Positions 1-8,477 of a stretch of DNA of 13,052 bases are shown here, piece after piece. Each line of letters begins with the position of its first letter. The first letter of the stretch is position 1. The translations under genes and the position numbers were made by a program. The stretch lies in the NCBI GenBank assembly GCA_003024985.2, contig PXIH01S0025520.1; one strand, 5' to 3'. The stretch is from Euperipatoides rowelli (Eukaryota; Onychophora; Udeonychophora; Euonychophora; Peripatopsidae). Below the pieces are notes generated by a model. That model was not told where the DNA came from. It saw only the letters and a program-made list of their open reading frames with translations, and ran no database searches.

Positions 1-556
1 ATTGACTGTTCTTGACATTCAAGGAAGGCTTAACAAAAACATCCTCGTGAAGACGCTCACTCTTCATTGCAAGACAGCCACTCCTATCCCCTGAGGCGTG
101 ATGAGATTCACAATTCCGAGACAAAGGAAGAGATAGTGACAAAATTGAATTGGATAGAACTCTAATGGCTCCATCAATTGCTTCAATTTTAGAATTAACA
201 TATGCAAAATCTTTTTCATGTTTAAACGCACAAGAATTATAATTATTTAAACTAGGTGAAACTTCCAAAGAAAGTTTCATTGATTTTCTTTCTCTAAACG
301 TAGATTTAACATATTGAGTAGAAAAAATACTTNATTCTTTTTCTTTGATATCAAAAGTAAAAGACTTATTGACACAAATTAGCAGTAAAATGTCAACGAT
401 AGAAAACAAACAGTCGCCATTATTTAGATATACATTTCCAAAAATATTATTGAGAATATTAATAAAATGAAAATTATGATATAGGTAAAATGTAGACAAA
501 TATTGTGAGTTGTAGCTAATATAAGAGGTAGATGTAATACTGAATAGAACATCATC
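1..556 (-). CDS. Long open frame of an unrecognised protein, 3' end off the window
   Basis: Read on the minus strand from 556 down to 2, this frame has 185 codons. The only ambiguous codon is the one holding the N at 333. In DNA this AT-rich a random frame would meet a stop far sooner, so I take it as coding. There is no start codon at the right end because the contig breaks at 557. The frame keeps phase across the N at 333, which fits a single unknown base there. Residues 1-47 are rich in Tyr, Asn, Phe and Leu; residues 48-66 form a short hydrophobic stretch (DCLFSIVDILLLICVNKSF); residues 69 onward are charged and Ser-rich, with a possible short helix near KIEAIDGAIRVLSNSI. I recognise no domain. 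It could be a non-LTR retroelement ORF or a host gene exon. Its likely upstream part is at 7160-7580, because 483-556 is repeated exactly at 7160-7233. Confidence 0.55.
333..333. other. Single N, probably one unknown base
   Basis: Both sides of this N stay open in the same minus-strand frame, so the N behaves like a single unresolved base rather than a gap of unknown length. Confidence 0.5.
483..556. repeat. 74-bp contig-end overlap, identical to 7160-7233
   Basis: The last 74 bases before the N at 557 are identical, in the same orientation, to the first 74 bases after the N at 7159. A perfect match ending exactly at two assembly gaps is typical of unmerged overlapping contig ends, not of a biological repeat. 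It implies that 556 is truly followed by 7234. Confidence 0.85.
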
Positions 557-592
557 NTTAATTTTAATATATATTTCCTTGCATTTTAATTC

Positions 593-706
593 TTATGCTA
601 ACAGGAATTGTACTTGTTTGGAATTGCTATGACGTATTTGGTTTTCATTTTTTTCTCCACATAATAAAGTGATGTCATTGAGATGCAATCCTCTATCAAC
701 TGAAAA
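593..706 (-). CDS. Possible terminal exon, unrecognised
   Basis: A minus-strand frame of 37 codons plus a TAA stop at 593-595. On the minus strand it is preceded by ATTTTCAG, with the AG at 700-701, which would suit a 3' splice site. The peptide contains VDRGLHLND, then a Lys/Asn/Gln-rich tail. A D-x-LHLN pattern is reminiscent of the catalytic Asp-His region of SGNH-type esterases found in some LINE ORF1 proteins, but the match is short and may be chance. It could be joined by splicing to the open frame at 892-1149 on the same strand. Confidence 0.18.
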   Translation of the reverse strand, partial: FSVDRGLHLNDITLLCGEKNENQIRHSNSKQVQFLLA

Positions 707-891
707 TCATGTTAATGTGTTTAGTTAAATCACGTTGGTAAACAAACTGTAGACTCCTTGTTGTTATATGGTGTGCTTGATATTACAATTTAAATTAACT
801 TCAACAACTAATTTTTCTTATCAAACTTATCAAATACATAAGATTTAATATTGTTTAGTAATACTTCAGTTTATTTGTTTTTTGTTTAATA

Positions 892-1149
892 CTAAGTAAA
901 AAAGATTTTAATTTTATTTGAAACCTCATCTATAGTTTGCCAGGGAGATGTGACAGTAGATTTGGTAAGAGCTGTTAAGTGAGAGGAGTTTTGAAAATGA
1001 TTCTGTGCAGAGCAATTGGCAAACTTGACTTGTTTACAACTTTGCTTGTTCTCTGTAATTGCCTCATCCTTCTCCTTTTGAAGTAAGATTATATGGGCAG
1101 CTTTTAGTGACTTCAAATAATTGATCTCACTATACAGTACAAACCAACT
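892..1149 (-). CDS. Open frame of about 85 codons, possible exon
   Basis: The minus-strand frame is open from 1149 down to a TAG at 892-894, with no ATG at its head; a TAG lies at 1150-1152. The peptide looks protein-like rather than low-complexity: it has a charged, helix-prone start (LLQKEKDEAITENKQ), two Cys residues, and a Ser/Thr-rich second half. I see no known domain. An exon of a retroelement or host gene is possible, and so is chance. It lies upstream, in minus-strand order, of the candidate exon at 593-706. Confidence 0.3.
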   Translation of the reverse strand, partial: SWFVLYSEINYLKSLKAAHIILLQKEKDEAITENKQSCKQVKFANCSAQNHFQNSSHLTALTKSTVTSPWQTIDEVSNKIKIFFT

Positions 1150-1152
1150 CTA

Positions 1153-3330
1153 CAATATATTTGATTAAAAATAATTTATTTAATGTTATTTTTTATGCAT
1201 AAATATTGTTGTTTTTTATGTTTAAGTGGTTATTAGTGCATTGGTCTGTGCCTTATATAAATATTATGTTATGCCTATAAATGTTGATTATTAGCATGGT
1301 CTGAAATTAAATCAATAATATGAATTTATTATCATAAACTTTTGTTCACCTCAAACTTTTAGTTATTAAAGTTGTAATAATAGCAAACTTTAAATGCAGG
1401 ACTAATCATCTTTTTTAGTGAACATCTATGAAGTGAATACAAGACTTGATTAACTATTCAGACTTTTATACTGTACATAACTTTTGATTTGATATCATTG
1501 TCAGTATTAAAATGTTGATTTATCTTGCTGCACTGCTTATCAATTGGAAAATATAATCCCTTGTTTGTGACATTAAACATTAAACCTTGGTAGTGGATTG
1601 TTAAAATAAAAACTTAAATCTGAACTGCATTGTTTTTCAATCAACTTCTACTGTGCTGGCTCTCATCCTTCACATCATCATTACATACAATAGATCTGGA
1701 TACCAAAACGTCACTCGGTTATCTGACAGAGTGTGGAATTGTGGGTAGATTCCTCGAAAATCCACAGTTATCTAGAGGAGTGGAGAAACACTAAAATCTC
1801 AGATATTTTAGTGATGGGGGTGATCGAGTGGACTATTTATTGTTATCTGCAAATAATCAATAATCATTTAAATAAAACTAATGCAATGGTGAAAAAAAGA
1901 GTGGATTAATGCAATGCGTAAAGAGGATGCATTGTAATTTTCATATAAAAGTGAATGTGGAAAGACATTTTGAGCTATCTGATCTGATCATCTGACCTTT
2001 TGATCATTTTATCATCTTCTGGCATCTTCTATCGATCTCTAAGGTTTGATCATCATCATCAACCCTTGATTTCTCAATCTCTAATGTGAAAAAGGAAATC
2101 ATTTGGATATATGAGAAATCTTAATCTTAAATCAGTGGATGAGCTGTCAATCCATCAGTCCATTTTTGAAAAAAATAAATGTTTTTTATTTAAGCACTGA
2201 AGCAATCAATCAATAATGGAAGGAGAATAAATGGCTTAAAGAAAATCTGCTGAAGAAGAGCTGTATGGAAATTCAAGGATAATTCATATTACAATTTTCA
2301 GAACTTATGTCCAGCCCAAATTAAGCCTGTGAACAAAATGATGAAAGAAATGAAGCCAATAATATATTAGAAAGAGCATTGGATTTAAAAACTTTATAAC
2401 ATCGAAATGAGGGATTATATCTAGAAATTTGTGTCTTCGATCTTGTGCTTGTTTGTTATACATGGAACAATATTTCAAGGATGTTAAGAAATCTACAATT
2501 CCAAAATCTTGCACAAGTAAGTACATTAATATTTGAACGAATTAAAGCATTTAGAACATTCTAGAATTAATTAAGGCACTTAATTCAGACGATGCACTAA
2601 TATTGATTAAGAATTCAAATTTAATTTTTTTTTTGTTTATTTAAATTTGTTATGCTGTTTAGATTAAGTAATTTTTATTTATAAATTTTTTGAGGCAAAC
2701 ATGAATAAATAAAATAATTATGCACAATTAGAATTACATTTAGAGAATTGAATTTAATTTAAAATCTATGTTAAAAAAATTGACAAATTTTATAATGTAT
2801 GTTATATTACTTTTAAAAATGAAATAGAGTTTAATAATATCAATTCCTATTAATTTATTGTACATGATGATTTATTGCCATTATGGCTAAAATAAACTTA
2901 AATATGATTTGCTGCCATAACTTAGACTTTGCGGTGTGACTCTTATTCCGATACAGACCTTCCAACAAATTTTATTTAAATGTTTGCATATACACTATTT
3001 ACATATTAAATAACATGTTTTTTTTTATAATTGATATGTTTATAAAATTGAACATTTTTATTCTTTTAGGATGTTGTTCTTTATTCTTATTAATTTCCAT
3101 TTGAAATCTATAAGTAATAATCTAATTAAAATTTGTGTTAAACTTTAATATTTCTATCCTAACCTTGTCCAATTAGGTATACACGGCAAGGCTGCTAACC
3201 TTTGATTTTAAATCAAATCAAAACATGAGGTGAACTCAAACTTCACAAGAGTAGTCTATAGTTTCCTTCTTTGTTTGTTCTTGATCAGTGTTTAGTTTTA
3301 ATTTTATTTTTTAATTTTGATTTTCTTTTA
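1153..3330. other. AT-rich stretch without a supported gene
   Basis: Both strands are dense in stops and there are long A/T runs. The only local structure I note is a perfect hairpin at 1789-1813. A 73-codon minus-strand frame at 2305-2526 lacks an ATG start and is not supported. Confidence 0.6.
1789..1813. repeat. Perfect 9-bp hairpin
   Basis: CACTAAAAT at 1789-1797 is exactly complementary to ATTTTAGTG at 1805-1813, with a 7-base loop. No T-run follows closely and no gene is nearby, so its role is unknown. Confidence 0.5.
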
Positions 3331-3337
3331 TGCCTGT

Positions 3338-3353
3338 TAGTGTTAGGGTTAGG
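3338..3353. repeat. Telomere-like motif, GTTAGGGTTAGG
   Basis: Two TTAGGG-type units occur here in tandem. The same 13 bases (TTAGGGTTAGGAC) appear in inverted orientation at about 4126-4138. This may be an interstitial telomere-like remnant or the ends of an inverted-repeat element. Confidence 0.4.
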
Positions 3354-3384
3354 ACCTGTTTATGTTAAGTTTTAAATTTCCCTT

Positions 3385-3592
3385 TACCCCTTTCCCCTTG
3401 TTCATATGGAAAATGTATTTCTGCACCTTCCATTCTGTGCCCACTATCTCTTGTTCGCAACACTGAGATACCAAGGGTATGCTTGGTACAAGGGTGCAGC
3501 AATACAGATTGAGGGACTGGCCTGAAAGTGCTCACCTGACCACAAATCTGGCAGCCAAGGGTACATCCACCCAGCTCTCCATTAGATGATAT
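3385..3592. repeat. Diverged tandem repeat, copy 1 (period 230 bp)
   Basis: This block aligns with 3615-3823 along its whole length. Shared landmarks include TACCCCTTTC, CTTCCATT..TGTGC, GGTATGCTT, ACAGATTGAGGGACTGG, and AAGGGTACATC. Substitutions are spread throughout, so the duplication is old. It is more GC-rich than its surroundings. Family unknown; it resembles a dispersed repeat more than a gene. Confidence 0.75.
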
Positions 3593-3614
3593 GATTTCCC
3601 TTTAGTTAGTTTAG

Positions 3615-3823
3615 TACCCCTTTCTTTTGATCATGCCAAATGTGTTGCAAAGGCTTCCATTATGTGCTCACTACCCCACAATCGCAATGATGAGGTACCA
3701 AAGGTATGCTTCTTATAAGGTCATGGCAACACAGATTGAGGGACTGGTCAAAAGGTGACCAGCTGGACCACGATGGCAGTCAAGGGTACATCAGACCAGC
3801 TCTCTCCTTGGGTACATGATCCG
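3615..3823. repeat. Diverged tandem repeat, copy 2
   Basis: The second copy of the block at 3385-3592, offset by 230 bases. A third, much shorter partial copy seems to begin after about 3845, where a TTAAATTTC..CCCTTATCCCC stretch resembles the lead-in of copy 1 at about 3368-3395. Confidence 0.75.
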
Positions 3824-3947
3824 CCCATTCCCTGCCTTCATTTTGTTTAGTTAAATTTCATTTTCCCTTATCCCCTCTTTTACCTTTTCTTTGCCAGGGT
3901 TTTGATCCTAACTTTTAAAATTTGGTAATTATTTTTGTCTTTCACTA

Positions 3948-4151
3948 GTGGTTTTATTATTGATTGCTCTTCTTCAACTGTTAATCGTGATTTCTTCAAT
4001 TAGCAATGACAGGTGCAATTGTTGGATTAACAGTTGTTGTGATCATGGCAACATAGCTGAACTTTGTTTAGTGAACCGAAGGAAACAAGATTGTTACCCC
4101 TTCTCTTCTTCATTCTTTACTCGTTGTCCTAACCCTAATCTTTTTTGTTAA
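3948..4151 (+). CDS. Cys-rich open frame with hydrophobic head, speculative exon
   Basis: A 67-codon frame whose residues 2-18 are strongly hydrophobic, like a signal peptide or membrane segment. The rest carries eight Cys (residues 23, 25, 30, 31, 40, 49, 60, 67). It opens on GTG, not ATG. The preceding TTTTTGTCTTTCACTAG is a good 3' splice-site pattern, so it could be a downstream exon. Small secreted cystine-rich peptides have this overall shape, but I recognise no family. The last Cys-containing codons overlap a telomere-like CCTAACCCTAA, which weakens the case. Chance is the leading alternative. Confidence 0.15.
   Translation: MVLLLIALLQLLIVISSISNDRCNCWINSCCDHGNIAELCLVNRRKQDCYPFSSSFFTRCPNPNLFC
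4127..4140. repeat. Telomere-like motif, inverted (CCTAACCCTAA)
   Basis: The inverse counterpart of the motif at 3338-3353, about 780 bases away. Confidence 0.4.
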
Positions 4152-4271
4152 GTTGACCCACAAACTGGGTAGTTTAGTTTTTCATTTAAAATTTCATGTG
4201 GACCCGAAGGAGGGTGAGGAAGAAAGGTGGGTTGCAATCTGACATTGACATCCGCAACTAGGATTCTTGCT

Positions 4272-4291
4272 GATCACTGAGATTAGTGATC
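4272..4291. repeat. Short hairpin
   Basis: GATCACT at 4272-4278 pairs with AGTGATC at 4285-4291 across a 6-base loop. No assigned function. Confidence 0.4.
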
Positions 4292-4380
4292 TGTAGATCT
4301 TATTCTTTGTGCACACCCAAAATGGCTGACATTTTTTTTTGTATATTTTTCAAAACCCCCCAAAGTTGAAGTTGCTTTAT

Positions 4381-4474
4381 TTTTAGGATTTTAAAGTAAT
4401 TTATTGTCATTTTTACTGCTAAAAATTTTAGTTGAAATTGTTTAAAAATGATTTTTCCTTATTTCATTTTTTTT
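4381..4474. repeat. 94-bp contig-end overlap, identical to 6702-6795
   Basis: The 94 bases before the N at 4475 are identical to the 94 bases after the N at 6701. In the second copy the next bases are an A and a run of 14 G (6797-6810), a sequence that would stop many assemblers. The two contigs therefore most likely join directly, and 4476-6700 does not belong between them on this haplotype. Confidence 0.85.
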
Positions 4475-4475
4475 N

Positions 4476-5036
4476 CCCATCCCATCCCATCCCATCCCAT
4501 CCCATCCATCCCTTCCTTCCTTCCTAACTCCCTCCCTCTCACTTTCCTTCCTTCCCCACTCCCCCCTCTCACATTCCCTTCCTTCCTCATTCCCTCCCTC
4601 CATCAATCCTTCCATCTCAATCTCAACCATTCAATCCTGCCCTCTGTCATTACCTGCAACTCTCTCCATTACATCCTCCCTCCATCATCCATCCATGCAT
4701 TGATCCATGCATCCATCCATGCATGCATGTATCCATCCATGCTTGCATCCTTCCATGCTTGCATCCATTCATCCATCTATTCATTACATTACATTCCACC
4801 CATCCATCAATCCTTCCACCATCCACCCACTCATCCATCCCTTCATCATTCCATCATTCCATCCCTCCATCATTCCATCCCTCACTCCATCTCTCCCCCT
4901 CCATCCCCCATACATCCATTCATACATCTATTTCTCTATCTCTATTTATCTATCTTTCTCAATTTATCTATCTTTATTTATATATTTATCTCTAATTTTC
5001 TATCTCTATTTATCTATATCTATTTATCTATCTAGA
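4476..5036. repeat. Compound pyrimidine-rich satellite (CCCAT, CCTT, CCAT, TATC units)
   Basis: About 560 bases of simple repeats. CCCAT pentamers run from 4476 to 4505, then CCTT/CCCT-rich units to about 4625, then imperfect CCAT/GCAT tetramers to about 4920, and TATC/TTTATC units to about 5036. The plus strand is almost pure pyrimidine plus A. Long open frames on both strands here encode only Pro/Ser/His/Ile or Met/Asp/Gly/Trp repeats and are by-products of the repeat. Confidence 0.95.
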
Positions 5037-5039
5037 GAC

Positions 5040-5570
5040 ATATACTGATAAAGTGATACAAAGCAGCACCAATTGATTTTATTTCTATGTGTCAATTGTC
5101 ATCATCATCTTTTCAAAAAGCCCTTGGGAAACAATTGATTTTTTTTAAATTATATTTTTAAGCATTTCCATGTAAAGTTTTTATTTCTAGATAATTGAAT
5201 AAAATTAATAAAATAAATTATTTATTAGACTCATAACAAAGCAGAAAGAACCACCCATTGTGGCCTAAAGTAGTTCCACCCTGAAAATCAAAATATATAA
5301 AAAGAAAACTGATTTTAGTTCTATTTTTTTTCTTACTCTTCAATAAAGAAACTTTCATAATATTCACATTTTGTAGTTCTATTATAAATTAAATATTTAA
5401 AAAATAGTAACATTTTAACTCTATCCTAAGAAACCCTATGTAGGGTACTGTATTTCTATTCTATCAATTATCTCTTAGTGTCACTGATTTAACACAAAAA
5501 TTCCATAAAAATATATTTCTTAAAAATTTTCTTATTGTTAAATGTTTATTTATCCTTATTTTGATCCGTA
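5040..5570. other. AT-rich stretch, nothing supported
   Basis: No open frame, repeat or RNA-like fold stands out in this part of the 4476-6700 contig. Confidence 0.5.
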
Positions 5571-5808
5571 CTGTAGCAGGGAAAATGAATTGCTAGTCTC
5601 TGCACACAAAAGCCCCATAAGGAAGGAGTCTAATGGGCAAAGCACTCATATGCACCAACATATACAGTAGCTACAGTAGCAAACCCCATAATATAAAGGC
5701 TAAGTACAGCCTATAAAGGATTAAGACCCTCTAACGTAAGGAGCTCCTCCTTCCCCAACCTCGAAGTACAACACCTGCTGGAATGGCCAACAAATATACA
5801 AGAAGCTA

Positions 5809-5879
5809 GCACACACCAGAATAATCCAATAAAAGTAATACAAGAACTGCACACACCAGAATAATCCAATAAAAGTAAT
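5809..5879. repeat. 40-bp tandem repeat, two copies
   Basis: A 31-base unit at 5809-5839 is repeated exactly at 5849-5879. The spacer also resembles the sequence before copy 1 (ACAAGAAGCT versus ACAAGAACT), so the duplicated unit is about 40 bases. Each copy carries CCAATAAAAG. Confidence 0.85.
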
Positions 5880-5960
5880 CAGAACTCATTTGTCTCTCAA
5901 TAGAAAAAGACATCTATCGACCTCACCGCGAAAAACGAACAGGCGTTCGATTGAGAAGTT

Positions 5961-5992
5961 TTAGGTTTTACACAGCCACCAATAAAACCTAA
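5961..5992. repeat. Perfect 10-bp hairpin
   Basis: TTAGGTTTTA at 5961-5970 pairs with TAAAACCTAA at 5983-5992 around a 12-base loop. It sits just after the LTR-like segment. Confidence 0.55.
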
Positions 5993-5999
5993 CTTACTG

Positions 6000-6700
6000 C
6001 TTATCAGGGAAGTTACCATCATCCTTTCCTTCCCCAATATAATGTCCGTATATAGATGTTAACACCTTTTACCGTTTCAGGAGTAAGCAGCTGTACCACA
6101 AACTGCCGACGGGAGGGGTTGTCGGACCCCAGCCTAGGAATCGTCCACACTATTGCCGTTCATCACCCGTGTGCCAGTCACCTCTATGTGCCCAGTACTG
6201 GAGGTAGGAACTTTATTATCATTTACTAGATACTAGCCTTTATAGACTGACAAACTGATTCTTAGTTTCTAATTCCTAAGTCTACTGTAATCAATAGAAA
6301 CCTCCACATATTTATTTATATGTCAGCAGGCATTGATAATCCCAAAGTGTATATTCTATTTGTAATAACAATAACCCGCACTCTCTCCTCCCAATCCCTA
6401 AAGCTATCCATTCCTCCTTAGAATAAATAGTTACAATCGTTTTATACAAAGCTATCATATTAGTCTCCTTTCTTATTAGGTCTTTATATTAGATTAGTAA
6501 TCATTCCTCATTCCACTCGTTTAATACGGCCATCACAGCCGACTCTACTATAGTACCTATTTGTAAATGTCTGGGTCCCATTTTTTTTTGTATCCCTTTT
6601 TATTTTGTTCCGATAAATATGTAAAACACATCTTTTAACTTATTATAAATGCTATTTTCAGCCAAAATTATAAACTTTAATCATTAGTTGGCTTGGTAAT
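6000..6700. other. Non-coding stretch, moderately GC-rich at 6060-6200
   Basis: No coding frame of note on either strand. A short stem CCGAC/GTCGG lies near 6105-6125. The remainder is AT-rich up to the N at 6701. Confidence 0.45.
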
Positions 6701-6796
6701 NTTTTAGGATTTTAAAGTAATTTATTGTCATTTTTACTGCTAAAAATTTTAGTTGAAATTGTTTAAAAATGATTTTTCCTTATTTCATTTTTTTTA

Positions 6797-6810
6797 GGGG
6801 GGGGGGGGGG
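6797..6810. repeat. G14 homopolymer
   Basis: Fourteen consecutive G, directly after the 94-bp overlap. It is the likely reason the contig ending at 4474 stopped. Confidence 0.9.
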
Positions 6811-7158
6811 ACACAGAAGAGCCAACTGAAATAATTTTTTTTTTAATTTTTGACTTTTTTTTCATGCCATTTGGATGTGTATCAAACATATCTGCATTCC
6901 ATCTTCTGCAAAAACCTGAAGTCAGATACCATTTTGTTTTTAATTTTAATTTTTTAATTTTAAATTTTAAAATTTGGTTTATAATGTTTTATTTCAAGGT
7001 TATCCAACCTTGAAGTTTTTTTCTTTGAACATGTTGAGAATGTATATAAATAAACTTACTAACTTCTATCCAATGCAAATTTATATCACCAGTGTGATAT
7101 GTTATTAATTCATAGAAATAATATTAATCGTTATTAATTTTAATTTTTTTATTGTTTT
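6811..7158. other. AT-rich stretch without features
   Basis: T-rich, with TTTTAATTTTAA-type runs, and no supported frame on either strand before the N at 7159. Confidence 0.6.
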
Positions 7159-7159
7159 N

Positions 7160-7233
7160 AGGTAAAATGTAGACAAATATTGTGAGTTGTAGCTAATATA
7201 AGAGGTAGATGTAATACTGAATAGAACATCATC
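7160..7233. repeat. 74-bp contig-end overlap, second copy
   Basis: Identical to 483-556; see that entry. Confidence 0.85.
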
Positions 7234-7580
7234 AAATTATTACCTTGATCAGAAACAAGATTTAAATTAAATTTAGTACGCCATTTCCATCCATTGATAA
7301 CTTTAGACGAGGAAAGCATCACTTCTTTCACCTTGCTATTGATACATCAACTTATTTTTTTCTCCAAATGATCGTCAGTAAAATACAAAAGACATAATAT
7401 GTGATAAACTCTATTACTATTTCTTAAACTTCGTAATCTTTTTTGTTTTCCATAAATTATTTCTGAGCACAGAAAACATACAGGACTAAACTCTTCCATA
7501 TTGATGACGTATAAGTTACTTAAATAAATAAATGGTGAGTCAATAAATATATTTTTTAATTGGTTTGACACCTTAGGCAT
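7160..7580 (-). pseudogene. Probable 5' part of the unrecognised minus-strand protein, with an in-frame stop
   Basis: An ATG at 7580 opens a minus-strand frame of 77 codons to a TGA at 7347-7349. The same frame then continues open to the N at 7159 (KEVMLSSSKVINGWKWR and onward), so one stop divides an otherwise continuous reading. A second in-frame Met is residue 28. Residues 35-63 show C-x2-C-x21-H-x2-C (CFLC then HILC), a spacing compatible with a zinc-binding module, though no named finger is recognisable. Near 7240 the reading must change frame to enter the 185-codon frame at 1-556. The TGA and the frame change could be mutations of a dead copy, sequencing errors, or a short unrecognised intron. 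Identity is unknown. Confidence 0.42.
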
Positions 7581-7589
7581 AATAGTCTG

Positions 7590-8477
7590 TAATTAGTGAT
7601 TAAAATTTTTAATAAATTTTAAGTTGAAAGTTGTATTTCGATTCGATTCAAGTTTGAATCATGTGGGTATGTCAAATATTTTTTTTAAATTTTTTTTCTT
7701 TCCCTTTTTTTATTTGTTTATTTTTTCTTGGAATATTAGATTTCAAGTCAATAAAGATAGTGATTTTTTTTTTTAATTTTCATACCGTGTGTATGACGAT
7801 TAAATTTTGAATTGTAAATATAAGGATGTTGATAATTTTTTTTCTTTAAAAATGATTAAATTTTCTTTTTAATTTTTTTTTAAAAATATTTTTAAAAAGG
7901 GAAAGAGATTTCTTTTAAAATTATTTTTTTTTATTTTGTTGTTTCATCTGTCATGGGTGATGAATGTTTAATTATAATTTTATTTTGGTGAAGCACTATT
8001 CTTCTTTTTGTATTAATGTTTGCAAAATCTTATTGCATTTCATTCCTTGTCAACAATTGTTAAATTTTTTAAATTTTTAAATTTTTAAACTTTCATTTTT
8101 TTTCCATTGTTGCACGCACCTTGGGTTTCACTGTTTTCCCGTTTTATTAAACATGTGTGGCGTTTGTGATTTTAATGGATTTGAACTTGTTTCTGTGATG
8201 AAATTTTTTTTTTTAATTTATTTTACCGGACACCTTTTTTAAATTTTACGAAACCCCACCTTTTTCTTTTAACTTTCTTTCATTTTAAATCTGATCTAGT
8301 GCTTTACTCTTAAATGAAATATTTTAATAAATTTAGTTTAGTAGCTGTTTATCCTTTTAGTAAAGGATTAGTGGATGTGAGGTAATGATGTTTATACCAT
8401 AGTATTAATTTATGTTTTTGTTGGTCTGTCTGTATCGGGTGTCATGCTGCTTGTCATAATTATCTCAATTCAATTAA
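7590..8477. other. T-rich leader region upstream of gag, no clear LTR
   Basis: Long T and A runs with few distinctive stretches. A 5' LTR and primer-binding site would be expected here for an intact element. I found no direct repeat of this region downstream of 10300 and no convincing tRNA-complementary site. Confidence 0.45.

Larger units (their letters stand above)
5572..6000 (+). mobile_element. LTR-like non-coding segment, speculative
   Basis: This block is more complex and somewhat more GC-rich than its surroundings. It opens with TGTAGCAGGG, contains TATAAAGG twice (5693-5715 area), and then two AATAAAAG motifs about 40 bases apart that could act as polyadenylation signals. TG start, TATA and AATAAA in this order are what an LTR would show. 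No second copy is present in the window, no primer-binding site is clear, and no retroelement coding follows, so a solo or truncated LTR is only a guess. Confidence 0.2.

Noticed and set aside
2305-2526. 73-codon minus-strand frame with hydrophobic, aromatic composition
   Set aside because: No ATG start, no neighbouring exon signal, and no recognisable motif; its length is reachable by chance in 13 kb.
4442-5048. Several long open frames on both strands in the CCAT/CCTT region
   Set aside because: They encode only repeated Pro/Ser/His/Ile or Met/Asp/Gly/Trp patterns produced by the simple repeat, and one crosses the N at 4475.
5940-6130. tRNA-derived SINE suggested by a GTTCGA box and short stems
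   Set aside because: Only a partial B-box-like hexamer; no matching A box at the right distance and no cloverleaf could be drawn.
483-7233. The 74-bp repeat as a target-site duplication of a 6.6-kb insertion
   Set aside because: Far too long for any known transposon target-site duplication, and its edges coincide with assembly gaps.
7590-8477. 5' LTR of the gypsy-like element
   Set aside because: No direct repeat was found downstream of the coding remnants, no clear TG...CA ends, and no convincing primer-binding site.
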